64,000 bases of DNA from Azospirillum thermophilum (GCF_003130795.1 NZ_CP029354.1:541263-605262); one strand, 5' to 3'. Counted from the stretch's first letter, positions 1-8,525 are shown. Numbers and translations: made by a program. Notes: a model not told the origin generated them from the sequence alone.

Positions 1-1
1 C

Positions 2-1096
2 TTTCCGGCAGCCGCGGCCGACTTCAACCTCCGTATGGAGATCGTCGACCCGGGAACAGCCGGCGACGTCAAGATGGTCGGGGACATCGACGGCGACGGA
101 CGTCCCGACCTCGTCGTCGGCGGGTCCAGGAACGACAAGCTGAACTGGTACCGCAATCCGACCTGGCGTAAGACCGTCATCCTGGCCCCGATGACCGAAT
201 TCACCACCGACGGCGCGCTCGGCGACATGGACGGCGACGGCGACCTCGACATCGTGATCTTCGACGGCGAAGGCTCGAAGAACCTGCACTGGTACGAGAA
301 CCCCCGGCCGAACAACAATCCCATGGCCGGCTTCCGCTGGCGCCGTCACATCGTCGGCGGGACGGGAAGCTGGGGCAAGGACGTGGAACTCGGCGATTTC
401 GACCGTGACGGACGGCTGGACATCGCGGTGCGCAACGCCGACGCGCTGTCCGTCTTCTTTCAGGACGCCGACGACCAATGGACCCGGCGCACCCTGCCGG
501 CCCGCCGGCTGGGGTCGGAGGGGCTGGCATCGGGCGACATCGACGGCGACGGCGCCGTCGACCTCGTGCTGGACGGTGCCTGGCTGCGCAACCCCGGCGG
601 GGGCGAGGCGCGCGACCCGCGGGCCTGGAGCGAGCAGGAGATCGGGCCCGCCTACGGCACCTTCAAGGCGGTCGTCGCCGACTTCGACGGCGACGGCCGG
701 CCGGACGTCGCCTACTCCTCCTCGGAAGGGACGGCGGACGTCGCCTGGTACGGCCAGGGGGCGGACGGACGCTGGGCGCGCCACGTTGTCCTGGCGGCGG
801 TCGAGCGCGGCCATACGCTGCAGGCCGCCGACATGGACGGCGACGGCGACATCGACCTCGTCATCGGGCAGATGCACAGCAGCGACGCGAAGAAGATCCT
901 TCTGGCGGAGAACCAGGATGGTCGCGGAGCCGACTGGACGATCCACGTCATCGGCACCGGCGGCCTCCACAACGGGGTGGTGGCGGATCTGAGCGGCGAC
1001 GGGCGGCCGGACCTGTTCGGCGCCAACTACACCGGCACGCCGCCGGTGCGCGTCTGGCTGAACCTGCCGCCCGACGAACGGCAACCGCAAGAGTGA
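2..1096 (+). CDS. FG-GAP/VCBS repeat protein, 5' end outside window
   Basis: The reading frame is open to the left window edge. The residues before the first in-window Met (FPAAAADFNL) look like the end of a signal peptide, so the true start lies upstream. At least six Asp-rich calcium-loop repeats of the form D-x-D-G-D-G-x-x-D are visible (for example DIDGDGRPDLVV, DMDGDGDLDIVI, DFDRDGRLDIAV, DFDGDGRPDVAY). These are typical of FG-GAP/VCBS seven-bladed beta-propellers, which are usually secreted. No catalytic motif is seen, so its role is unknown. It ends a few bases before the ribosome-binding site of a PIG-L deacetylase and probably shares that operon. A carbohydrate-binding or surface role is inferred from the polysaccharide context only. 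Confidence 0.8.
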   Translation, partial: FPAAAADFNLRMEIVDPGTAGDVKMVGDIDGDGRPDLVVGGSRNDKLNWYRNPTWRKTVILAPMTEFTTDGALGDMDGDGDLDIVIFDGEGSKNLHWYENPRPNNNPMAGFRWRRHIVGGTGSWGKDVELGDFDRDGRLDIAVRNADALSVFFQDADDQWTRRTLPARRLGSEGLASGDIDGDGAVDLVLDGAWLRNPGGGEARDPRAWSEQEIGPAYGTFKAVVADFDGDGRPDVAYSSSEGTADVAWYGQGADGRWARHVVLAAVERGHTLQAADMDGDGDIDLVIGQMHSSDAKKILLAENQDGRGADWTIHVIGTGGLHNGVVADLSGDGRPDLFGANYTGTPPVRVWLNLPPDERQPQE

Positions 1097-1113
1097 GCGG
1101 AGGAACGACGTCC

Positions 1114-1959
1114 ATGGACGTGGCGCGCGGCCTCTATCGCACGAGCCTGTTCAAGAGCGGCTATGCCGCGGGCATGTCGCTGTACCGCCGGCTGCTGCTG
1201 GCGCGCGGGCTGGACGACACCGCCCGGTTCGAGCGCAGCTCCGCCCTCGTCCTCGCCCCGCACGCCGATGACGAGACGCTGGGCTGCGGCGCCACCATCC
1301 TGCGCAAGCGGGCCACCGGCACGGCGGTCCATGTCGCGATCGTCACCGACGGCGGCGCCTCCCACCGATCCGCCCTGCTCAGCCGCGAGGCTCTCATCGC
1401 GCTGCGGCGGGAGGAGGCGCTGGAGGCCACCCGCATCCTCGGGCTGCCGGCGGAGGCTGTCCGCTTCCTCGGCTACCCCGACGGCGGGCTTGCCGACGCC
1501 GGGCAGCGCCTGGACGAGGACCTCCGCCGCCTGATCGTCGAGCTCGCCCCGCAGGAGCTCCTGATCCCGTCGGCCATCGACGGACATGCCGACCACCGGG
1601 CGCTGAACCGCGCGGCGCACCGGGCCGCCGCCGCGGCCGGGCGGCCGGTCGCCATCTTCGAATATCCCGTGTGGTTCTGGGACGCCCGGTCCTGGATCGA
1701 CATGGAGGCCCCGGCCGCCGCGAAGGCCTGGCAACTGCTGCACCGGCCGGCGCTGTCGCTGCGGCGGCTGAAGCCCCTGCTGGTCGCCACCGGCCCCTTC
1801 CTCGGCCGCAAGGGCATGGCGGTCTCCGCCTACCGCAGCCAGATGACCAACCTCACCGGCGAGCCCGACTGGCCGGTGCTCGACCCGCGCTTCCTCGAAC
1901 AGTTCCTGCAGGACCACGAGATCTTCTTCGCGGCCCCGGAGGCCATGCCATGGACATGA
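1114..1959 (+). CDS. PIG-L family deacetylase
   Basis: A 281-residue protein with the LmbE/PIG-L zinc signature A-P-H-A-D-D-E near residues 48-54 and a second metal-site His in the D-G-H-A-D-H-R segment. Members remove the N-acetyl group from GlcNAc-containing lipids, sugars or glycoconjugates with a Zn-activated water. The start is set at ATG 1114 because GGAGGA (1099-1104) sits about 9 bases upstream. The frame is open further upstream, but that part overlaps the FG-GAP gene and has no PIG-L similarity. The stop overlaps the next glycosyltransferase start by 10 bases, so the two are translationally coupled. The substrate is probably an acetamido sugar of the surface polysaccharide (inference). 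Confidence 0.88.
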   Translation: MDVARGLYRTSLFKSGYAAGMSLYRRLLLARGLDDTARFERSSALVLAPHADDETLGCGATILRKRATGTAVHVAIVTDGGASHRSALLSREALIALRREEALEATRILGLPAEAVRFLGYPDGGLADAGQRLDEDLRRLIVELAPQELLIPSAIDGHADHRALNRAAHRAAAAAGRPVAIFEYPVWFWDARSWIDMEAPAAAKAWQLLHRPALSLRRLKPLLVATGPFLGRKGMAVSAYRSQMTNLTGEPDWPVLDPRFLEQFLQDHEIFFAAPEAMPWT

Positions 1960-3191
1960 CCATGGCCCTGCCCCACAACCGGGGATCGGGCGACGCGGTA
2001 CCGGACAGGCGGCCGACGATCCTCCATATGCTGCCGGATCTGGCGCTCGGCGGCGGGCAGGCCCTTCTGCTGCGCAACCTCGTGCGGATGCAGGATGGAC
2101 CCTTGCGCCATGTCGTCGCGTCGATGGGCGGCGGCCCGATGGAACCGGAGTACCACGCCGCCGGCCTGCCGGTCTTCCGGCTGCCGCTGGAGCGCTGGAG
2201 CGCGCTGCCCACCGTGGTCCGCCGGTTGACGGAGATCGTGCGCGACCAGCGGGTCAGCCTGATCCACACCAACAACACGCCGCGCGACCGCATCCCGGGA
2301 CAGCTCGCCGGCCTCCTCCGCGGCCTCCCGGTGGTCAACAGCTTCCATGCGCTGGCCCCGACTCCCCTGCCCGTCCCGGACCGCCCGCAGGCTCTGCCGC
2401 GCTTCCTGCGCCAGCGGGCGACGCGGCTTGTCAACCGGGCGCTGATCGGCCTCAACCTCACCGGGCTGGTGGCCGTGTCGGAGACGGTGCGGACCAGCCA
2501 GTCCGCCTGGCTGTCGCTTCCCCCCGACCGCATCCGTGTCATCCACAACGGCCTGCCGCTCGGCGAGCCGCTGGACGACCATCGCGACCGGATGCGCACC
2601 GAGCTGGGGGTCGCCGGACGCCATCCGGTGATCCTGACGGTCGGCCGGCTGGTCGAGGGCAAGGGCCAGCGGCTTCTGGTGCCGATGATGGCGGAGCTGG
2701 TACGCCGCCGGCCGGACGCCTGCCTGCTGCTGGCCGGCGAGGGGGAGGACCGCCCGCTGCTCGAAGCGATGATCGCGCAAGCCGGGCTGGAGCGGCATGT
2801 CCGCCTGCTCGGGCAGCGCTTCGACGTGCCGATGCTGCTGGCCGCCTGCGATCTCTTCGTCAGCTCCTCCCACTATGAAGGGTTCGGTCTGGCGGTTCTG
2901 GAGGCGATGGCGGCGCGGCGCCCGGTGGTGGCGTTGTTCACTCCGGCGCTGCTGGAATTCATGGTCGATGGCCGGTCCGGCCTGCTCGTCCGCCACCCCG
3001 ATCCCTTGGCCCTGGCGCACGCCGTGGACCGCGTCGCGGCGGATCCCGGCTTCGCCGCCGGGCTGGGAGCGGAGGGGCATCGGCTGGCGCAGTCCTTCAG
3101 CGTCGATGCCACCGTCAAAAACATGCTGGACCTTTATACGGAAATCCTCTCCAGGCACCCGATAATCACAAAATGTAATGCCACATTTTGA
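1950..3191 (+). CDS. Glycosyltransferase family 4 (GT-B)
   Basis: A 413-residue GT-B fold glycosyltransferase. The N-terminal half has the glycine-rich acceptor loop (LALGGGQALLLRNL). The C-terminal half has VGRLVEGKGQRLLV and the donor-binding E-x7-E motif in HYEGFGLAVLEAMAARRP. The start at ATG 1950 overlaps the end of the deacetylase gene; in-frame ATGs at 1956 and 1962 are alternatives. Such enzymes transfer a sugar from an NDP-sugar to a lipid-linked or polysaccharide acceptor at the inner membrane face; donor and acceptor cannot be told from sequence. The last 10 codons are unusually AT-rich and contain an 8-bp inverted repeat that overlaps the stop codon. Confidence 0.88.
   Translation: MDMTMALPHNRGSGDAVPDRRPTILHMLPDLALGGGQALLLRNLVRMQDGPLRHVVASMGGGPMEPEYHAAGLPVFRLPLERWSALPTVVRRLTEIVRDQRVSLIHTNNTPRDRIPGQLAGLLRGLPVVNSFHALAPTPLPVPDRPQALPRFLRQRATRLVNRALIGLNLTGLVAVSETVRTSQSAWLSLPPDRIRVIHNGLPLGEPLDDHRDRMRTELGVAGRHPVILTVGRLVEGKGQRLLVPMMAELVRRRPDACLLLAGEGEDRPLLEAMIAQAGLERHVRLLGQRFDVPMLLAACDLFVSSSHYEGFGLAVLEAMAARRPVVALFTPALLEFMVDGRSGLLVRHPDPLALAHAVDRVAADPGFAAGLGAEGHRLAQSFSVDATVKNMLDLYTEILSRHPIITKCNATF
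3169..3190. repeat. Perfect 8-bp inverted repeat over the stop codon of the GT4 gene
   Basis: CAAAATGT (3169-3176) and ACATTTTG (3183-3190) form a perfect stem with a six-base loop, embedded in an AT-rich stretch that starts inside the coding end of the glycosyltransferase. No T-run follows, so it is not a canonical terminator. It could stabilise the mRNA 3' end or be a protein-binding site for the next gene. Confidence 0.45.
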
Positions 3192-3387
3192 CAGATAATC
3201 TTGGCAAAGACTGTCATTATCCCTGAGCATTACTTTAGAACTGCGGCAGTGGTTAAGTCTATTGCGGTACCTCTCCACTCTTATTGATGGGAAATATTCG
3301 CCGTGATACGACGACCAACCTAGAATTCTCGTTCACGAATCCCCCTACAATTTGACCAGTCACGGGAGCGTCGGGCTTGTTCCGGCG

Positions 3388-4695
3388 ATGAAAGCGATGG
3401 AGATCAAGCGCCCTCAGCCGCAGATTCACCCGGTCCTGCTGTGCGGGGAGAATGACCACGGCCTGTGGCCCCTGTCGCGGGAGCTGTTCCCGAAGGAGTT
3501 CCTGCCGCTGCTGGCCGGCCGCTCTTTGCTGCAGGAAGCGGCGGAGCGGGTGTCGGCCAGCGGTCCGGTCGCCGCTCCGATCATCGCCTGCAACGAGGAA
3601 CACCGCTTCATGGCGGCGGAGCAGCTTCGCCGGGCCGGGGTTTCGCCGGCGGTGATCCTGCTGGAGCCCGTCTGGCGCGGCGCCGCGGTCACCGCGGCCG
3701 CAGCCGCGCTGATGGTGGCCGGCGATGATCCGGACGGTCTGCTGCTGCTGGTTCCGGTCGCCGGCGCCCAGTCGATCGGACCGGCCTTCGCCGACGCCCT
3801 CGCCACGGCCCATCAGCAGGCGGCGGAGGGCAAGCTGGTGTCGATCGGCGACCCGGCCGGAGGATGCTGGCTGTTCCGCGCCGCCCGCTACCTGGAGGAG
3901 CTGGCGCGCCATGCGCCGGAGACGCTCGCTGCCGCACGCCAGGCGCTCGACGGCCGGACGGCCGGCGGCGGCTTCCTGCAGATGGGTGCGGCGCCGGCAT
4001 CCGCCCCGGCCCTGTCGGTCGCGGCCGCCATCGACGGCAAGACCGACCATGCCGCCGCCGTCCCCTGCGAGATCGACTGGAGCGGCACCGGCAGCTGGTC
4101 GACCCTGTGGAACGCCGGCGGCAAGGACGAGGACGGCAATGTGCGGGTCGGCGACGTGGTGACCTCCGGGACGCGCAACTGCTACATCCAGTCGGACGGC
4201 CACCTCGCCGCCGTCGTCGGTCTGGAGGATGCCGTCGTCGTGGTCACCGACGATGCCGTGCTGGTCGCCCGCAAGGACCAGGAGGAGACTGCCAAAGCCC
4301 TGCTGCGCACGCTGAAGGACCAGGGCCGGTCGGAGGTGCTGAACCACCGCAAGGTCCACCGCCCCTGGGGCACCTTCCAGTCGCTGCATATGGGCAAGCG
4401 CTTCCAGGTCAAGTGCCTGACCGTCGAGCCGGGTTGCCGCCTGTCGCTGCAGCGCCATCATCACCGGGCGGAGCATTGGGTCGTGGTCCAGGGCACCGCG
4501 CTGGTGACCTGCGGGACCGAAGTGCGCCTCGTCTCCGAGAACGAGTCGGTCTACATCCCCATCGGCACGAACCACCGGCTGGAGAATCCCGGCAAGGTGC
4601 CGCTCAGCATCATCGAGGTGCAGTCGGGCTCCTATCTCGGCGAGGACGACATCGTCCGCATCGAGGACGTCTACGGCCGGGTGGAGTGCGCCTGA
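3388..4695 (+). CDS. ManC/AlgA-like protein: degenerate nucleotidyltransferase domain plus intact type II phosphomannose isomerase cupin
   Basis: A 435-residue homologue of bifunctional mannose-1-phosphate guanylyltransferase/mannose-6-phosphate isomerase. The C-terminal cupin (about residues 320-430) is well conserved: RPWGTFQSLHMGKRFQVKCL, LSLQRHHHRAEHWVVV, YIPIGTNHRLENPG, and IEVQ followed by GEDDIVRIEDVYGR. In the N-terminal half the essential GG-x-G-T-R-LWPLSR nucleotide loop reads CGENDHGLWPLSR, with the same length but without the G-T-R residues. The FVEKP and WN-x-G sites are not recognisable, and the domain is shorter than usual. It is therefore probably not a functional guanylyltransferase. 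The start is uncertain: ATG 3388, ATG 3397 and TTG 3352 are all in frame, without a well-placed ribosome-binding site. A terminator follows immediately. Confidence 0.85.
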   Translation: MKAMEIKRPQPQIHPVLLCGENDHGLWPLSRELFPKEFLPLLAGRSLLQEAAERVSASGPVAAPIIACNEEHRFMAAEQLRRAGVSPAVILLEPVWRGAAVTAAAAALMVAGDDPDGLLLLVPVAGAQSIGPAFADALATAHQQAAEGKLVSIGDPAGGCWLFRAARYLEELARHAPETLAAARQALDGRTAGGGFLQMGAAPASAPALSVAAAIDGKTDHAAAVPCEIDWSGTGSWSTLWNAGGKDEDGNVRVGDVVTSGTRNCYIQSDGHLAAVVGLEDAVVVVTDDAVLVARKDQEETAKALLRTLKDQGRSEVLNHRKVHRPWGTFQSLHMGKRFQVKCLTVEPGCRLSLQRHHHRAEHWVVVQGTALVTCGTEVRLVSENESVYIPIGTNHRLENPGKVPLSIIEVQSGSYLGEDDIVRIEDVYGRVECA

Positions 4696-4716
4696 CGCAG
4701 CGCGTGCCGACACAGG

Positions 4717-4754
4717 AAACCCCCCGGCCGACGGACCGTCGGCCGGGGGGTTTT
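4717..4754. terminator. Rho-independent (bidirectional) terminator
   Basis: AAACCCCCCGGCCGACGG pairs with its complement CCGTCGGCCGGGGGGTTT around a minimal loop, flanked by A-rich and T-rich ends, so it would work on both strands. It lies between the convergent ManC-like gene (+) and a glycosyltransferase gene (-), which is where a shared terminator is expected. Confidence 0.85.
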
Positions 4755-4770
4755 CCGTTCGGCGCAGCCG

Positions 4771-6030
4771 TCAGCCCGGCGCAGGGCGCATCCGCTGCCA
4801 GTCCTTCAGGAGCTCGCGCCACAGCAGGTCGAGACCGGCCATGTCGAACGACGCGGCGATCATCTGCGCCATGGCCGACATCGCCCGCCGCTCCTCCGCC
4901 GTCAGGGCCAGGAACCGGCGGATGCCTCCGGAGACGCTGGCCGGCGTCTGCTCCACCGCGAATCCGTCGACGCCGTCCACCAGATACTCGTCGATGCCGT
5001 GCAGCCGCGGGGCGATCACCGGCAGACCGGACGCCGCCGCCTCCAGGCTGACCAGCGAGAAGGACTCGTAGAAGGAGGGGAAGACGAAGGCGTCCGCCGC
5101 CCAGAGATAGGGGCGGACGTCGCTGCTGCTGCCGGTGAACAGGACGCGCCCCGCTCCCGGCTCGGCGGCCATGGCCCGGTAGGGCCGCAGACCCTGGTCC
5201 GACCCGCCGACCACCAGCACGACGGTCCGCGGGTCGGCGAGCTGCCTCTGCGCCGCCAGCAGGACGGGCAGCCCCTTGCGGTCGAAATGGCCATGGGCGA
5301 CGAACAGCAGGACGGTGTCCCGGTCGTCCAGCCCGAGCCCGGCACGGAAGGCGGCCCGGTCGAAGCTGTCCGGCCGCCGCAGGCGGCCGACGTCGATGCG
5401 GTTGTGGATGACCCTGGTCTTGCCGCCGGTTCCCGGAAACGCGTCGTCGAGCTCCCTCGCCAGCCCTTGCGACACGGCGATCATCGAGGAGGCGCGGCGG
5501 AAGACGAACGGCTCGACCGCCGCCTGCAGCGCGTGGTTCGCCCAGTGGAGGATCCCCATCAGGCTGTCGCGCCGGATCGGGCAGGACGTCATCCTCAGGA
5601 ACGCCCGATTGCAGAAGTGGATGTAGTAGATGTCGGCGAACAGCACGATGGCGTCCGCGCTCAGGACGAAGTCGAAGGGCCGCCCGCGCCGCAGCCGCTC
5701 CACCGCGTAGCGCAGCGCCGCAACGGCATGGAAGCAGCCATACTGGACGACCAGCGGCCGTCGCGTCACCGGCACGGCCACATGGCGGATCCGGTCCGGC
5801 CGCGGGTTGTCGAAGGAGATGGCGAAGACGGTGAAGTCGCACTCATCCGCCAGCGCCGACAGCAGGGCCAGCGTCCGGCTGCCGACCGGATTGGTCGGGA
5901 CGACATGGTGGTCGAACACGGCGATGCTGGGCCGGCCGCCGCCGGCGGTGGTGCCGTCCAGCCTGGACAGCCGCGCACGCAGCCGCCGCGCCACCGCACC
6001 GCCGGCGGCGCTTTCGCTCTCGTGGATCAT
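4771..6030 (-). CDS. Glycosyltransferase family 4
   Basis: A 419-residue GT-B glycosyltransferase. It has the linker/donor-domain features LLFVAHGHFDRKGLPVLLAA, GSDQGLRPY, and the E-x7-E region FPSFYESFSLVSLEAAASGL followed by PVIAPRLHGIDEYLVDG. It belongs to the leftward group 4771-8199 with a methyltransferase and a GDP-mannose epimerase homologue. The 84-bp gap before it is filled by three tandem 28-bp repeats, and its start ATG overlaps the stop of a tiny repeat-encoded reading frame (ATGA). The product acts at the cytoplasmic membrane face in polysaccharide assembly (family knowledge); the donor sugar is unknown. Confidence 0.85.
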   Translation of the reverse strand: MIHESESAAGGAVARRLRARLSRLDGTTAGGGRPSIAVFDHHVVPTNPVGSRTLALLSALADECDFTVFAISFDNPRPDRIRHVAVPVTRRPLVVQYGCFHAVAALRYAVERLRRGRPFDFVLSADAIVLFADIYYIHFCNRAFLRMTSCPIRRDSLMGILHWANHALQAAVEPFVFRRASSMIAVSQGLARELDDAFPGTGGKTRVIHNRIDVGRLRRPDSFDRAAFRAGLGLDDRDTVLLFVAHGHFDRKGLPVLLAAQRQLADPRTVVLVVGGSDQGLRPYRAMAAEPGAGRVLFTGSSSDVRPYLWAADAFVFPSFYESFSLVSLEAAASGLPVIAPRLHGIDEYLVDGVDGFAVEQTPASVSGGIRRFLALTAEERRAMSAMAQMIAASFDMAGLDLLWRELLKDWQRMRPAPG

Positions 6031-6034
6031 GTCC

Positions 6035-6118
6035 GTCCTTCGTCGGCGGAGCCGACATCGTTGTCCTTCGTCGGCAGAGCCGACATGGTTGTCTTTCGTC
6101 GGCGGAGCCGGCCCCTAG
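6035..6118. repeat. Three tandem 28-bp repeats, each with a GTCGGC-GGA-GCCGAC hairpin
   Basis: Units at 6035-6062, 6063-6090 and 6091-6118 differ at only a few positions. Each holds a palindromic core (GTCGGC, three bases, GCCGAC), so three consecutive hairpins can form in the mRNA between the methyltransferase stop (6115-6117) and the glycosyltransferase start (6030). The third unit has decayed at its end. The repeats are directly adjacent without spacers, so this is not a CRISPR array. It may act as an intercistronic processing or stability element, or may be a recent replication-slippage expansion. Confidence 0.8.
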
Positions 6119-7128
6119 GCGCCGCCGGCCACGCCGGTCCGTTCCTTCCCGGCAGCGCCGGCGTGGTGCAGGCCCGGGCGTTTCGGCAGCGGGCCGGCCT
6201 TCGCGCTCACGATGACCGTGTGCCCGAAGGCGATCTTGCGGTCGGTCTCCAGGGCCGGGGCGAAGAGCAGCCCGAGGAGGTGGGAAACCGCATGGAGCAG
6301 GGTGAAGAGGAGCCCCCGCTCCACCGGCCGCGGCGCCCGGCGCAGGAGACGCCAGTAGAGGGCCCGCAGGAAGAACTGCCGCGAGAACCACAGCCGGTGG
6401 TACGGCTGCAGCGGCTCGTAATGGATCGCAGCGTTGACGAAGCCGGTCTCCGCCAGCAGCCCGACCAGCGCCTGTTCCGACCAGCGCGAGAGGTGGTGCG
6501 GCGGCATGTTCAGCACGTCGTTGACGCACACCCCTTCGAAGCCGTCGTCGTTCGGCACGCTGACGACCAGCAGCCCGCCGGGACGCAGCGCCCGCCGGCA
6601 CCCCATGAGGAAGTCGACCGGCCGGGTGGTGTGTTCCAGGACCTGGAAGCTGACCACCACGTCGTAATGGCCGGGCAGGCGCCGGGAATGCCACTCGATG
6701 GTCTCGTCATGGACCGTCAGCAGGTTGGCCCTGGCCTCCGCGATGGCGTTCTGCGACAGTTCCAGCCCGGTATAGTCGGCTTCGGGCACCGATTCGGCGA
6801 AGTTGCCGACCCCGCACCCGATGTCCAGCACCCGGTCCCCCGCGCCGATCAGAGCGGAGGCATGGCGGAACTCGTACTTCTCCCGGTCGTAGTACCGCTC
6901 GTGCAGGCGGATCGATTCGTAGAAGCCCTGGCTGCCGGCGACGAGGGGGTGGAAGAACTTCACCCCGCTCTTGCTGCACCGGTAGAGCCCGACCCGCTCG
7001 ATGCCCTCGAACTCGCGGGTCACGTCGATCGACTTGCGGCGGTAGAGGCGGATGATGTCCTTCACCCTGATGTCGAAGATCAGATGTGCCGGGGCTCCCG
7101 GCACAATGATCGACTCCACGGAGGCCAT
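6115..7128 (-). CDS. Class I SAM-dependent methyltransferase
   Basis: A 337-residue protein with Rossmann methyltransferase motif I (RVLDIGCGVGNFAES), an acidic end of beta-2 (YTGLELS), and the motif IV-VI region (YDVVVSFQVLEHTTRPVDFL, LRPGGLLVVSVPNDDG). This is the Methyltransf_11/23 layout found in sugar and lipid O- or C-methyltransferases of polysaccharide loci. About 75 N-terminal residues precede the SAM domain, and a basic, hydrophobic C-terminal stretch (residues about 255-300) might associate with the membrane. It lies between the GDP-mannose epimerase homologue and a GT4 gene on the same strand. The methyl acceptor is unknown. Confidence 0.83.
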   Translation of the reverse strand: MASVESIIVPGAPAHLIFDIRVKDIIRLYRRKSIDVTREFEGIERVGLYRCSKSGVKFFHPLVAGSQGFYESIRLHERYYDREKYEFRHASALIGAGDRVLDIGCGVGNFAESVPEADYTGLELSQNAIAEARANLLTVHDETIEWHSRRLPGHYDVVVSFQVLEHTTRPVDFLMGCRRALRPGGLLVVSVPNDDGFEGVCVNDVLNMPPHHLSRWSEQALVGLLAETGFVNAAIHYEPLQPYHRLWFSRQFFLRALYWRLLRRAPRPVERGLLFTLLHAVSHLLGLLFAPALETDRKIAFGHTVIVSAKAGPLPKRPGLHHAGAAGKERTGVAGGA

Positions 7129-7170
7129 AGGCCCTCTCCCTCACCGGTTGGCGAACGACCGCGTCCGCGG

Positions 7171-8199
7171 TCAGGCGGCAGCGACCGGGATCGCGATCCG
7201 CCCGCCGATACCGGTGTCCGGAACCGGGCCGTACACGTCGCGGCCCTCCGCGGCGAGCTGGCGCCAGATCCAGCCGTAGGTCGGGGCCAGGCCCTGCTCC
7301 AGGCTGACGGCCGGCTCCCAGCCCAACACCCGCCGCAGCAGCGTGTTGTCGCTGTTGCGGCCGCGCACGCCCTGCGGCTTGGTCAGGTCATGGCGCAGTT
7401 CCACCCGCTTGCAGGCGATGCCGGAGATGACGGCGACAAGTTCGTTGATTGTCACCATGGTATCGGTGCCGAGGTTCAGCGGCTCGGGAAAGTCCGACCG
7501 CATCAGGCGGAAGATGCCCTCGACGCAATCGTCGACATACATGAAGGAGCGGGTCTGCAGCCCGTCGCCCCAGACTTCCAGCGTGCCGCCGTCGGGACAG
7601 AGCGCGACCTTGCGGGAGATCGCCGCCGGCGCCTTCTCCTTGCCGCCCTCGTAGGTGCCGAGCGGGCCGTAGACGTTGTGGAAACGCACCACCCGCGTCT
7701 CGAACCCCCAGTCCTGCCGGTAATACTGGCAGAGCTTCTCCATGTAGAGCTTCTCCAGCCCGTACCCCTCCTCCGGATCGGCCGGCCAGGCGTCGGCCTC
7801 CTTCAGCGGCATCACGTCGGCGTCGGTCTGCAGATGCTGCGGATAGACACAGGCCGAGGAGGAGAAGAGGAAGCGGTCACAGCCCTGCAGCCGCGCGGCC
7901 TCCAGCATGTGGATGTTGATCATCGTGTCGTTGCGCGCGATCTGCGCATGCTGGGCGGTGATGTAGCCGATTCCGCCCATGTCGGCCGCGAGGTGATACA
8001 CCTCGTCGATGCCGGTCGCCGCGATCAGGCAGTTGTCGAAGCGGCGCAAGTCGAGCATCAGGAACTCGTGCGCCTCCGTCGCCTCGAACTCCGGCTCCTT
8101 CACGTCCACGGCACGAACCCAGAAGCCTCTCCTTTTCAGGGAGGACACCAGGTGATGCCCGATGAATCCGCCAGCCCCCGTGACCAATGCGCGACGCAT
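7171..8199 (-). CDS. GDP-mannose 3,5-epimerase-like NAD-dependent epimerase
   Basis: A 342-residue extended SDR enzyme. It has TGAGGFIGHHLV (NAD-binding G-x2-G-x2-G), catalytic Ser in SSSACVYP and Y-x3-K in GYGLEKLYMEKL. The family-specific segments HLAADMGGIGYI, VRFHNVYGPLGTYEGGKEKA, VWGDGLQTRSFMYVDDCVEG and GVRGRNSDN match GDP-mannose 3,5-epimerase, which converts GDP-D-mannose to GDP-L-galactose or GDP-L-gulose. The start is set at ATG 8199 because AAGGAGAGGA lies just upstream; a TTG at 8217 in the same frame would overlap that site. It heads the leftward operon with a methyltransferase and GT4. Other GDP-sugar epimerase specificities cannot be excluded. Confidence 0.85.
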   Translation of the reverse strand: MRRALVTGAGGFIGHHLVSSLKRRGFWVRAVDVKEPEFEATEAHEFLMLDLRRFDNCLIAATGIDEVYHLAADMGGIGYITAQHAQIARNDTMINIHMLEAARLQGCDRFLFSSSACVYPQHLQTDADVMPLKEADAWPADPEEGYGLEKLYMEKLCQYYRQDWGFETRVVRFHNVYGPLGTYEGGKEKAPAAISRKVALCPDGGTLEVWGDGLQTRSFMYVDDCVEGIFRLMRSDFPEPLNLGTDTMVTINELVAVISGIACKRVELRHDLTKPQGVRGRNSDNTLLRRVLGWEPAVSLEQGLAPTYGWIWRQLAAEGRDVYGPVPDTGIGGRIAIPVAAA

Positions 8200-8525
8200 C
8201 GTCCTCTCCTTTTTCAAGATGTCTCATTTGATAATGTTAATAAATAATACAGCACATATTTCCGCTTATGTCGGTACCATTTGGTATTTCCGAAAAGAGC
8301 ATTCGATATATATAGCGATTTCTGCAGCGCTAATTCTTTAGCTTAAATTCGGGGTTATCGATTTTGTTCGCGGTTGCGATAACATTTATTGTCAAAAGTG
8401 GTGGTTTTATCTTTGTATTTATTGACTTTGATGCTGCGGACACCACCAAATTCCATCCGGCAACATGCCCTGTCCTGGTTAGGATGACTTGGCGCGGCGA
8501 AGGGCCGCCGGCATGGAGCAGGACG
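8200..8525. other. AT-rich divergent intergenic region
   Basis: About 325 bp between the leftward epimerase gene and the rightward GT2 gene. It is strikingly AT-rich (about 8225-8430) compared with the flanking coding DNA, and has several possible -10-like TATAAT-type strings (for example around 8230-8250 and 8306-8320). It is probably a divergent promoter region. An open frame from 8364 continues into the GT2 gene but encodes nothing recognisable before 8526. Confidence 0.5.

Noticed and set aside
3421..3480. Local compensated frameshift as the cause of the odd ManC motif
   Set aside because: The altered segment has the same length as the canonical loop and no adjacent frame restores G-G-x-G-T-R, so it is real substitution.
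6035..6118. Possible CRISPR array
   Set aside because: The repeats are directly adjacent without spacers, only three copies, and no cas genes are present.
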